From Nitrospira sp. (GTDB lineage: Bacteria; Nitrospirota; Nitrospiria; Nitrospirales; Nitrospiraceae): 40,157 bases of DNA. The notes under the pieces were generated by a model. It was not told the DNA's origin, did not search any database, and saw only the letters and a program-made list of their open reading frames with translations. The stretch lies in the NCBI GenBank assembly GCA_024281365.1, contig JAMXAU010000008.1, positions 1 to 40,157 of the forward strand, read 5' to 3'. The position numbers and the translations under genes were made by a program. Of the stretch, positions 25,586 to 33,549 are shown one piece after another. The first letter of the stretch is position 1, and the number at the start of each line of letters is the position of its first letter.

Positions 25586-27904
25586 ATGCACACGACATCG
25601 ATGATGCCGAATGTCCAAGACCTCCAACACAAGGTCGATCATGCGGAACATCTGAAGCGCATTACTGCACAGATTCACGCGGCCAGTCATCTTGACCACA
25701 TTCTTCTTGATCTTCATAAGGACATCCTGAGCGTTTTTGATGCTCAAGATCTGACGCTCTTCGCCTTCGATTCAGAGAAGAAGGAAATCTTCTCAAAAGT
25801 TCCTCACATTGACGGGGCAGAAGAGGTCCGTATTCCCATTACCGAGCAGAGCTTAGCCGGTTTCTGCGCGAAGTACCTTCGCCCCGTCAATATCACCGAT
25901 GCGTATAATCTGGCTGAACTGCGAGCGATCCACCCAGCATTACTCCACGACACGTCCTACGACAAACGCACCGGCTTCAAGACCAAACAAGTCCTGACTT
26001 ACCCGGTTGTCGCAGATAATAAGTACCTCATGGGCGTGCTTCAACTGCTCAACAAGAAAAGTGGGAGCCGTTTTACACGAAAGGACGAAGAAGCTGTCGA
26101 CGAAATCGCCAAGGCTCTGGGCATTGCCTTTTTCAACCTCAAGAAAACATCTAAAAAAACTCCCACAAAGTTCGACCTCTTGGTCGGCAGCAACCGTATC
26201 ACGCAGAACGAGTTGGAACAGGCGATCGCCGATTCCCGCAAGGGCATGAACGATCTCGAAAGCATCTTGCTCGAAAAGCACAAAGTTCCAAAGCTTGATC
26301 TCGGTAAATCCCTCGCCCAGTTCTATAAGTGCCCCTACATTGAGTACAGCGAGCGAACGATCGTTGACGCCGAACTATTAAAAAACCTCAATGTCGACTA
26401 TCTCAAAAAGAACCACTGGATGCCCCTGAAGCGTGACCGCAGCGCCATCGAAATCCTGACTGATGATCCGGGAGATCTGGACCGCGTCCAAGACATCAAG
26501 CGCACCTTCCCGGGCCTCAACATTCGGTTCGCCGTCAGCCTTCGCCGCGATATCGCTCAGTTTCTGACTTCGGTAACCGGACAAAGTGACGGTGGAGGGC
26601 GGAAACTTGATGAAAACGTGTCAGATATTCTCGGCGAACTGGTCACCGAGGCTCAGGCCGAGGCCATGGAGGAATCGGCTGGCGCCGGAGGGCTTGACGA
26701 AAACGACAGCGCCATCGTCCGGCTGGCCAACCAAATCATTGCCGATGCCTACCGCCAAAATGCTTCGGATATTCACATCGAACCCTATGGGGAAAAGCGG
26801 GAGACTCTGGTCAGATTCCGAGTCGACGGGGAATGTTTCGAATACATGAAGATTCCGCAGAGTTACCGCCGTGCCATCGTCTCCCGACTCAAAATCATGG
26901 CCAGTTTGGACATCGCTGAGCGCCGCAAGCCTCAAGATGGCAAGATTAAATTCAAGCTGTCTGAAACGAAAGAAATCGAACTCCGCGTCGCCACACTCCC
27001 CACTGCTGGCTATAACGAAGACGTCGTGATGCGTATCCTCGCGGCGAGCGAGCCGCTGCCGCTCGACAAAATGGGGTTCTCAGAACGTAATCTCCGAGTC
27101 CTTAAAGAAATTTCGGAGAAACCCTACGGCATCATTTTGTGTGTCGGTCCGACCGGCTCGGGAAAAACCACCACACTGCACTCGGTCTTGGGGAACATCA
27201 ACACCCCGGACATCAAGATATGGACCGCGGAAGATCCAGTGGAAATTACTCAATATGGCCTGCGCCAGGTGCAGGTCCAGCCGAAGATCGGATTCACCTT
27301 CGCGAGTGCCATGCGGGCATTTCTTCGTGCCGACCCCGACGTCATCATGGTAGGAGAAATGCGGGATAAAGAAACAGCCGACACCGGTATCGAAGCGTCC
27401 CTCACCGGCCATCTCGTCCTGAGCACCCTGCATACCAACAGTGCGGTAGAAACCGTCACCCGCTTGCTCGATATGGGCTGTGACCCTTTCAGTTTCGCCG
27501 ACGCCATGTTGGGCGTGTTGGCACAGCGGTTGGCTCGTCGGATCTGTAAGGACTGCAAAGAACAGTATGTCGGGACGAAAGAAGAGTACGAAGAACTCCG
27601 CCAGGGGTACGGGCCGGACCATTGGGATCAGCTCGGCATCAAACAGGACAATACATTTAGGCTGACTCGAGGAAAAGGCTGCGAAACGTGTAATCGATCC
27701 GGCTTCAAAGGACGGGTGGCTCTCCATGAATTGCTTCTCGGTACAGACCGAATGAAACGCATGGTCCAACAAAAGTCGCGTACCGAGGACATGTTGAAGG
27801 CCGCGATCGAAGATGGAATGACAACGCTCGTCCAAGACGGGATCCAAAAAGTCTTGCAAGGCCACACCACGTACAAGGAAGTGAAAGCCGTCGCTATCAA
27901 GTAA
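25586..27904 (+). CDS. PilB/GspE-type secretion ATPase with N-terminal GAF domain
   Basis: This 772-residue ATPase has three parts. Residues about 15-180 form a GAF-like sensor domain (LTLFAFDSEKKEIFSKVP, YPVVADNKYLMGVLQLLNKK). Residues about 195-330 form an MshE/GspE N-terminal domain, a region that can bind c-di-GMP in some relatives. The rest is the type II/IV secretion ATPase: Walker A GPTGSGKTTT (521-530), an Asp box and DPDVIMVGEMRD (Walker B), a His box LSTLHTNSA, and a zinc-type CKDC...CETC pair. It should power pilus or pseudopilus assembly, but no other pilus gene is adjacent. A GAF domain ahead of the MshE-like domain is an unusual addition. Methionines 6 and 7 are possible alternative starts. 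Confidence 0.88.
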   Translation: MHTTSMMPNVQDLQHKVDHAEHLKRITAQIHAASHLDHILLDLHKDILSVFDAQDLTLFAFDSEKKEIFSKVPHIDGAEEVRIPITEQSLAGFCAKYLRPVNITDAYNLAELRAIHPALLHDTSYDKRTGFKTKQVLTYPVVADNKYLMGVLQLLNKKSGSRFTRKDEEAVDEIAKALGIAFFNLKKTSKKTPTKFDLLVGSNRITQNELEQAIADSRKGMNDLESILLEKHKVPKLDLGKSLAQFYKCPYIEYSERTIVDAELLKNLNVDYLKKNHWMPLKRDRSAIEILTDDPGDLDRVQDIKRTFPGLNIRFAVSLRRDIAQFLTSVTGQSDGGGRKLDENVSDILGELVTEAQAEAMEESAGAGGLDENDSAIVRLANQIIADAYRQNASDIHIEPYGEKRETLVRFRVDGECFEYMKIPQSYRRAIVSRLKIMASLDIAERRKPQDGKIKFKLSETKEIELRVATLPTAGYNEDVVMRILAASEPLPLDKMGFSERNLRVLKEISEKPYGIILCVGPTGSGKTTTLHSVLGNINTPDIKIWTAEDPVEITQYGLRQVQVQPKIGFTFASAMRAFLRADPDVIMVGEMRDKETADTGIEASLTGHLVLSTLHTNSAVETVTRLLDMGCDPFSFADAMLGVLAQRLARRICKDCKEQYVGTKEEYEELRQGYGPDHWDQLGIKQDNTFRLTRGKGCETCNRSGFKGRVALHELLLGTDRMKRMVQQKSRTEDMLKAAIEDGMTTLVQDGIQKVLQGHTTYKEVKAVAIK

Positions 27905-27944
27905 ATGTTCATTCGACCGACACCCGCCTTGCCAACTCCAGCCC

Positions 27945-27973
27945 TTCAGTTCCTACTCATAACCAGATAGAAT
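27945..27973 (+). promoter_or_regulatory. possible promoter of the transglycosylase gene
   Basis: TTCAGT (27945-27950), 17 bases and TAGAAT (27968-27973) precede the ATG at 28002 by about 28 bases, with GGAGGG as ribosome-binding site at 27987-27992. Confidence 0.45.
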
Positions 27974-28001
27974 AGGCCATTCTTACGGAGGGACCCCTAC
28001 C

Positions 28002-29234
28002 ATGCGAGCATCGATATTCCTGCTTGCCTCACTCCTGTTGCTCGGCGGATGCGAATCCGCAGACCGAGTGTTGACCAACACGGAACGAGTGCTGGGCAGT
28101 CGTTCCGGCCGGACCGTTCTCGATATTGCGACAGGTAAAGACCCTAAACAGATCCTCAAAGAGCGCGTTGATGCCTACCAGCGCGACCCCGAGGCGGTGC
28201 TCAGAGATCTCCGAACGATTCAACGGGACTTCAACACGCTGATGACCGCGCTCACAGGCAATGTTCGGAAAACATGGGGCGAGAAGGAAGTGAAGGTTCC
28301 GGAACAGAAGAAGTACGTCAAATATACCCAGAACTATATGAGCCGGACCATCGTGGACTTCGACAATGGGACAATCCTGGTAGAAACCCTGGACGACAAG
28401 GCCCCGAAGGAGAGCTTGAAGAACGCGATCGTCACGACCTTGCTCACACCGGACGATCCGCGCTCCGTCGATCTATTTTCCGACAAGCCGGTGACCCTGA
28501 CCAGTGACCGTTCTCCCTATTTACTTGGACTGGTACTGGATCAGGAGGGACAGCCGATCCGCACCCCAGCTCAGGCGGAAGCGTTTGCGGCATTCAGTCT
28601 CGAGAGCGCCAAGGCAAGGCCCGTGGACCAGAACGGCGCTGCAAAACAAGCGCTGATCGCCGAACTCAAGATGGTGGCAAACTTCTCGAACAAACAAGCG
28701 GACAAATATCGGGCAACAGTCACCAGATTTGCCGAGCAATTCAAAATTAGCCCAAGCCTCATTTTTGCCGTCATTCGGACTGAGAGTAACTTCAATCCGT
28801 TTGCCGTGAGTTCCGCCCCTGCCTTTGGTCTGATGCAGCTGGTTCCAACGAGCGGAGGCCGAGATGCGTACCGAAAAGCAAAGGGGAAAGATATGATTCC
28901 ATCACGCGAGTATCTGTTCGACCCGGAGAACAACATCGAGCTCGGCAGCGCCTATCTGAACGTCCTGTCATACAACCTGCTTGAGCAGGTCGATAACGAG
29001 GTCTCACGGGAATATTGTGTGATCTCCGCATACAACACCGGAACCGGAAATGTCTTCAAGGTGTTCGCGGCTAACTCCACATCCGCCGTCAATCAAATCA
29101 ACGGCCTCGAACCGCCGGCCGTCTACGACCGATTGCGCACCAATCTTCCGTATCAAGAAACAAGAGATTATCTGGTGAAAGTCGTGGGCTTTCGCAAGCA
29201 GTTTGTCTCGCTGGCAGATGGCCCCGGGCGGTGA
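28002..29234 (+). CDS. mltC: MltC-like lytic transglycosylase lipoprotein
   Basis: This 410-residue lipoprotein has a signal peptide ending in LLGGC, so Cys17 is the lipidated residue. Residues about 60-200 match the N-terminal domain found in MltC. Residues about 235-400 are a lysozyme-like SLT domain with catalytic Glu261 in RTESNFNPFAVS, the conserved GLMQLVP, and AYNTGTGNV. It would cleave the glycan strands of peptidoglycan from the inner face of the outer membrane, making 1,6-anhydro ends. A strong GGAGGG ribosome-binding site fixes the start. Confidence 0.9.
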   Translation: MRASIFLLASLLLLGGCESADRVLTNTERVLGSRSGRTVLDIATGKDPKQILKERVDAYQRDPEAVLRDLRTIQRDFNTLMTALTGNVRKTWGEKEVKVPEQKKYVKYTQNYMSRTIVDFDNGTILVETLDDKAPKESLKNAIVTTLLTPDDPRSVDLFSDKPVTLTSDRSPYLLGLVLDQEGQPIRTPAQAEAFAAFSLESAKARPVDQNGAAKQALIAELKMVANFSNKQADKYRATVTRFAEQFKISPSLIFAVIRTESNFNPFAVSSAPAFGLMQLVPTSGGRDAYRKAKGKDMIPSREYLFDPENNIELGSAYLNVLSYNLLEQVDNEVSREYCVISAYNTGTGNVFKVFAANSTSAVNQINGLEPPAVYDRLRTNLPYQETRDYLVKVVGFRKQFVSLADGPGR

Positions 29235-29255
29235 CCGCCTGGCAGCCGTCACCGC
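29228..29255 (+). terminator. hairpin across the mltC stop codon
   Basis: GCGGTGAC (29228-29235) and GTCACCGC (29248-29255) form an 8-bp stem with a 12-base loop that includes the stop codon. There is no U-run, so a terminator or 3'-stabilising role is only suggested. Confidence 0.35.
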
Positions 29256-29285
29256 ACTCACTCATCAAATTTGAAAGTTGGAGAA

Positions 29286-29690
29286 TCAGGCGGTGAGTCT
29301 GACCCCAGGCTTCGACTGATGGGTCATGAAGGCCTGAAGGTGTTGATTGTCATGAGGGGACAACCCCTCAAACTCTACTCCATAAATCTGTTCCTTCCCC
29401 CATCGCACGGTCGCGGTTTCGATGACCATCGATGCTGGCTGATTCGGCAATCTTAACTGCATGGCAATGCGATCACCGGGCGTAATGACCGCTTCCGTCA
29501 TGACCCGCACCCCTTTTTCCGACACATCATAGACGATTCCTAACCCTTGTTCGACCACGCCCATTCTTAGGCGCCCCACACGCGCAAACGAGCAGGGAAA
29601 AGGAGCCGACACGCGGACGCGAGGATATCGACGCAACTGAGGCACACTGCGACCACTGGTTGAATTGAAGTCTGAATCATCCATGAGCAT
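29286..29690 (-). CDS. PilZ-domain protein (c-di-GMP-binding type)
   Basis: This 134-residue protein is a single PilZ domain. The c-di-GMP-binding signature is present: RRYPRVRV near residue 20 (RxxxR) and YDVSEKGVRV (D/N-x-S-x-x-G) near residue 55. Its start follows directly on the stop of the preceding PilZ gene, with GGAGAGGAG inside that gene's end as ribosome-binding site, so the pair is co-translated. The partner pathway is unknown; a PilB-type ATPase with a possible c-di-GMP-binding domain lies 1.4 kb away. Confidence 0.85.
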   Translation of the reverse strand: MLMDDSDFNSTSGRSVPQLRRYPRVRVSAPFPCSFARVGRLRMGVVEQGLGIVYDVSEKGVRVMTEAVITPGDRIAMQLRLPNQPASMVIETATVRWGKEQIYGVEFEGLSPHDNQHLQAFMTHQSKPGVRLTA

Positions 29691-30065
29691 TTACTCCTCT
29701 CCTGTGGCATTCATGTACTCAGCCAACTGCCGTGATACCGACTCGGACACCCTGGTGAACACAAGCCCATAAAATTGCTGATACCGCCAACACACAGTGG
29801 CCACGGCCACTTCTGCCGGAGAAGCGCTCTTGGTTAATCGAAGCGTGAGGGATACCTGATCACCCGGCTCAATTGGGGCATCCGTACTCAGACAAACCCC
29901 GCGGGTCGACAGATCATGGACCAGACCCACATCATGCACGGACTTTCGAAACCACCAACCTGTGCTTACGGAAGAAAGGGAACAACTGAAGGGTGTAAGA
30001 ATCCGAACCCGAGGATATTGCCGAGATGTACTGCGTGTCACACCCGCCGATTGAATCGTTTGCAT
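29691..30065 (-). CDS. PilZ-domain protein (c-di-GMP-binding type)
   Basis: This is a PilZ domain of about 124 residues with RQYPRVRI (RxxxR) and HDLSTRGVCLS (D-x-S-x-x-G), so c-di-GMP binding is expected. It and the next gene look like a tandem duplication that has diverged: order of motifs and length are alike. Two adjacent ATGs exist; I prefer the second (30065) because GAGG stands 6 bases before it but only 3 before the first (30068). That GAGG lies in the 3' arm of a 15-bp hairpin, so translation may be controlled. It follows rhlE by about 60 bases. Confidence 0.85.
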   Translation of the reverse strand: MQTIQSAGVTRSTSRQYPRVRILTPFSCSLSSVSTGWWFRKSVHDVGLVHDLSTRGVCLSTDAPIEPGDQVSLTLRLTKSASPAEVAVATVCWRYQQFYGLVFTRVSESVSRQLAEYMNATGEE

Positions 30066-30066
30066 C

Positions 30067-30105
30067 ATCCACCTCGTGAGAAATACTTTATCTCACGAGG
30101 TGGAT
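30067..30105 (-). promoter_or_regulatory. perfect 15-bp hairpin hiding the ribosome-binding site of the PilZ pair
   Basis: On the minus strand ATCCACCTCGTGAGA, a 9-base loop and TCTCACGAGGTGGAT form a perfect stem. The 3' arm contains the ribosome-binding GAGGTGG and the first two bases of the upstream ATG; the 5' arm contains CCACCTC, complementary to it. It lies 22 bases behind the rhlE stop. No U-run follows in the minus direction, so a translational switch is at least as likely as a terminator. Confidence 0.6.
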
Positions 30106-30126
30106 TCTGCGAACTATTTTTCAACT

Positions 30127-31413
30127 TTACGGACGTGGAGCTGTCGTCGTCCCATGCGCCGACGATCTGGGATGGGGCCGTCTCCGGCTGCGGAAGGAAC
30201 GTGGCTGATCCGGTCGTTCCTGGCTCACAGCGGAATAACCAGTCCGATGTGTGTCTTGATGTTCGCGCGGACTCGCCTGTGCAAGAGACCCACCTCCCGG
30301 GGCGACCGGAACGGTTTGTCCCAACAGACGCTCGATCGCACGGAGTTGTTGCGCATCCTCGCTGGTCACAAAACTGGTGGCACGACCGGTCGTTTTCATC
30401 CGAGCTGTACGGCCGATTCTGTGCACGTAGTCTTCGGGAACATTCGGTAAATCAAAATTGATCACATGACCGATATTGGCCACATCAATCCCACGAGCTG
30501 CAATATCCGTCGCCACCAACACTCGGAAGGCTCCCCGTCGAAAACCTTCCAGAGCAGCACGTCTCTGTGACAAACTCCGGTCGCCATGCAACACCGCGAC
30601 TCGATGGCCCGCACGATCTAGCATACGCCCGACCCGATCGGCGCGGTGCTTCGTTCTGGTAAAGACGAGCGCCGTATCTTTATCGGCCCCCAAGAGAGAC
30701 AACAGAAGATCAGACTTGTCGGCATGCGATGTATGATGCACTGCCTGAGTCACTCCGTCAGCGGTCGTCGCCGACGGTGCCACCATGACGCGGACAGGGT
30801 TGTTGACGCTGGCTTGAACTAACCGGGCGAGGTCCGCCGGTAACGTGGCCGAAAAAAGCAGGGTCTGCCGCTCCTCCGGCAAGGCGTCAAGGATCTGATT
30901 GATTTGAGGCGCAAATCCCATATCCAACATCCGGTCCGCCTCATCTAATACCAACATTGTGATGGACGACAACAAAATCGTACCGTTCCACATATGATCA
31001 AGAAGTCGACCCGGTGTCGCCACCAGGATGTCTGGCCGCTGCCGCAAGCCTCGCACTTGGGCTTGCATGTCTGCGCCTCCCACGATGACGGTCGCAGAGA
31101 TGCGACGACTTCGCCCAAGTTTCTCAATCGTGGTCAGGGTCTGCAAGGCAAGCTCACGCGTCGGCGCGAGGATCAACGCTTTCGGCTGCCCTTTCGGTAA
31201 GGTGGAAAGCCGTTCAATCATCGGAATGACAAACGCGGCCGTTTTTCCCGTACCGGTCTGGGCGCATCCGATCACATCTCGTCCCGCCAGAGCAGGAGGG
31301 ATGGCTTGCTCTTGAATTGGAGTTGGTGAAACAAACTTGGCATCAGCCAAGTCTCGTAAAATGGCCTCGGATAAACCGAGGGCGTGAAAATCACGTGAAG
31401 CAGACGTATCCAC
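30127..31413 (-). CDS. rhlE: DEAD-box RNA helicase, RhlE type
   Basis: This 428-residue ATP-dependent RNA helicase has every DEAD-box motif: Q motif region FVSPTPIQEQAIP, motif I AQTGTGKTAAF, PTREL, TPGRLLDH, DEAD, SATLP, TDIAARGIDV, and HRIGRTAR. The C-terminal tail is short and Arg/Ser/Pro-rich, typical of RhlE for RNA binding. Such helicases work in ribosome assembly, RNA decay and cold adaptation. The start is a GTG with AAAGGA 7 bases upstream. The leader from its promoter is about 160 bases, which would suit cold-shock style control but is not proof of it. Confidence 0.9.
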   Translation of the reverse strand: MDTSASRDFHALGLSEAILRDLADAKFVSPTPIQEQAIPPALAGRDVIGCAQTGTGKTAAFVIPMIERLSTLPKGQPKALILAPTRELALQTLTTIEKLGRSRRISATVIVGGADMQAQVRGLRQRPDILVATPGRLLDHMWNGTILLSSITMLVLDEADRMLDMGFAPQINQILDALPEERQTLLFSATLPADLARLVQASVNNPVRVMVAPSATTADGVTQAVHHTSHADKSDLLLSLLGADKDTALVFTRTKHRADRVGRMLDRAGHRVAVLHGDRSLSQRRAALEGFRRGAFRVLVATDIAARGIDVANIGHVINFDLPNVPEDYVHRIGRTARMKTTGRATSFVTSEDAQQLRAIERLLGQTVPVAPGGGSLAQASPREHQDTHRTGYSAVSQERPDQPRSFRSRRRPHPRSSAHGTTTAPRP

Positions 31414-31580
31414 TAAACTATCCTTTCAGTTTGATCGCATTATGACGGGATCAGAGAACCGAGGGGAGAAACAACCGGGCGGGTGCCGCTCCAAACTGGA
31501 CCTGGTCGCGATGCGATCGCGAAGTCCGTTATGGTTGAAGCATTTCTCTCGCCGGACTAGCACAAGAGAAATGTAGGGTT

Positions 31581-31609
31581 ACCATACCCTATCAGTCTTT
31601 GTGCGTCAA
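31581..31609 (-). promoter_or_regulatory. promoter of rhlE
   Basis: On the minus strand TTGACG (31609-31604), exactly 17 bases and TATGGT (31586-31581) form a good promoter pointing at rhlE, with a leader of about 160 bases. The 321-base gap between the divergent rhlE and kimA holds this promoter, the kimA -10 box and nothing else I can name. Confidence 0.5.
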
Positions 31610-31719
31610 CTCGTACAGAGTTTACTGTGGGGCTCGCAAGCCAGAAACGGGCGTCGCCTACTATGGGTCTTTCGCCCTATATCAAGACCATCTTAACATT
31701 CACCCGCGTTCGAGGATTG

Positions 31720-31728
31720 TGAGATAAT
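31720..31728 (+). promoter_or_regulatory. extended -10 box at the kimA start
   Basis: TGAGATAAT (31720-31728) fits an extended -10 element. Transcription would begin at or next to the ATG at 31735, so the mRNA may be leaderless; no ribosome-binding site is present. Confidence 0.4.
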
Positions 31729-31734
31729 CTTTCT

Positions 31735-33549
31735 ATGTTTCTGAAACGCTGGCTGGTTGGAGACCCCCTTAAAACCGCTCAAGCAAGGCACGAACGGCTT
31801 TCTAAAACGATCGCCCTTGCCATCTTTTCGTCGAACGCGATTTCTTCCGTTGCCTATGCAACGGAAGAGATTCTTCTGGTGCTCATACTCGCCGGAGCTG
31901 CTGCCGTCACCTGGTCGATCCCCGTCAGTCTCGCAATTCTGTTCCTCGTACTGGTCCTGACCATCTCCTATCGCCAGATCATCTATGAATATCCAGAGGG
32001 GGGGGGTGCCTACGTTGTCGCACGGACCAACCTCGGCGATCGACCGGCTCTCGTAGCGGCTGCGGCTCTGATGATTGACTACGTCTTAACAGTGGCCGTC
32101 AGCGTTGCAGCAGGTATTGCGGCACTCACCTCGGCCGTCCCAAGTCTATTCATTCACCGCGAAGCCCTGGGGCTGGTCGCCATTCTATTTATCATCGTGA
32201 TGAATCTCCGTGGAGTTCGCGAATCCGGCAAGTTTTTCGCCGTTCCAACCTATTTTGCCATCGGAGCACTTGGCATTCTCGTCGTCGTGGGAACAGTTCG
32301 GTCTGTATTCAACTCCGGAACCCCCTCTATCCCGGCAGGCCCTGCCGAAGCGGAAACGCTTACTCTATTTTTAGTACTCCGCGCCTTTGCGGCAGGCTGC
32401 TCGGCGGTCACCGGCATGGAGGTTATTTCAAATGGGGTCAAAGCCTTTCGCCCACCAGAATCGAAGAATGCCGCAATCACCATGATCTGGATGTCGACCA
32501 TCTTGGCTTCTCTGTTTATGGGCATTAGTTGGATGGCCTCGCACTACGGCATCCTGGCAAAAGTAGATGAAACGGTGGTCTCCCAACTGGCTCGTTTGAC
32601 CTTCGGCACCGGCCCCATCTATTACGCCATACAGATCGGGACTATGGCCTTGTTGGTGTTGGCGGCAAACAGCGCCTTCGCAGGCTTTCCGCATCTGGCA
32701 TCGATCTTGGCTCGCGACAGATTCATGCCCCATCAGATGGCCACGTTCGGCGATCGCCTGGTCTTTTCGAACGGCATCATCATCTTGGGGTTCTTCGCCT
32801 GCCTCTTGCTCGTCGTGTTCGAAGGAGATACGCACGCACTGATTCCGTTGTATGCCATCGGCGTGTTCCTATCATTTACGCTCTCTCAAGCCGGGATGGT
32901 GAAACAATGGCTCGTCAAGAAAGGGACCCATTGGCAGACGAAACTGATCGTCAACGGGGTCGGCGCAGTCACCACCGGTATTGCAACAATCATCATCGCC
33001 AGCACCAAGTTCATGCAGGGCGCCTGGATTGTCTTCCTGCTCATCACGGTCCTCCTTCTCATGTTTCAGGGGATTCGCTCGCACTATAAGGCCGTCAGCG
33101 AGCAGATCGCACTGGACCGCCGCGGGGAACGACCGCCACTGCCTCGCCGCAATATCGTCATTATTCCCGTCAGTGGAATGAATCGTGCCGTAGTTCGTGC
33201 ACTGGACTATGCTCGGAGTCGCCCAGGCGAAATTCGCGCGGTGTTCATCGATGTGGATCCTGAAGAAAGCGCCAAGGTCAAGATTCAATGGGCTCAATGG
33301 GGAGGCGGCGTGAATTTGATCGCGCTGTCGTCCCCCTATCGCTCAGTCCTCGGGTCGCTACTCGACTACGTCGAGGAAGTGCTCGAGAAAGATCAGAACA
33401 CCTGGGTGACCGTCGTGATCCCGGAGATCCTACCGGCACGGTGGTGGCAGAACATTCTCCATAACCAACGAGCGTTCATGCTCAAAGCCTCACTGCTGTT
33501 CAAAGAACGCGTGATTCTCATCGACGTCCCCTATCATTTGACGCGATGA
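31735..33549 (+). CDS. kimA: KimA-type potassium transporter (APC superfamily)
   Basis: The 604-residue protein has about 12 membrane helices and a cytoplasmic C-terminal domain of about 150 residues, the same layout and length as KimA (YdaO) of Bacillus subtilis, a proton-coupled K+ importer controlled by c-di-AMP. Matching stretches include SYRQIIYEYPEGGGAY, YVLTVAVSVAAG, GCSAVTGMEVISN, DETVVSQLA, LVLAANSAFAGFP, GDRLVFSNGII and LHNQRAFMLKASLLF. One key site differs: the KimA sequence SSDALSSVAY reads SSNAISSVAY here, so the Asp implicated in K+ binding is Asn34, while Tyr41 is kept. Ion specificity could differ; a general amino-acid permease is less likely. The next gene overlaps its stop (ATGA). 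Confidence 0.82.
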   Translation: MFLKRWLVGDPLKTAQARHERLSKTIALAIFSSNAISSVAYATEEILLVLILAGAAAVTWSIPVSLAILFLVLVLTISYRQIIYEYPEGGGAYVVARTNLGDRPALVAAAALMIDYVLTVAVSVAAGIAALTSAVPSLFIHREALGLVAILFIIVMNLRGVRESGKFFAVPTYFAIGALGILVVVGTVRSVFNSGTPSIPAGPAEAETLTLFLVLRAFAAGCSAVTGMEVISNGVKAFRPPESKNAAITMIWMSTILASLFMGISWMASHYGILAKVDETVVSQLARLTFGTGPIYYAIQIGTMALLVLAANSAFAGFPHLASILARDRFMPHQMATFGDRLVFSNGIIILGFFACLLLVVFEGDTHALIPLYAIGVFLSFTLSQAGMVKQWLVKKGTHWQTKLIVNGVGAVTTGIATIIIASTKFMQGAWIVFLLITVLLLMFQGIRSHYKAVSEQIALDRRGERPPLPRRNIVIIPVSGMNRAVVRALDYARSRPGEIRAVFIDVDPEESAKVKIQWAQWGGGVNLIALSSPYRSVLGSLLDYVEEVLEKDQNTWVTVVIPEILPARWWQNILHNQRAFMLKASLLFKERVILIDVPYHLTR

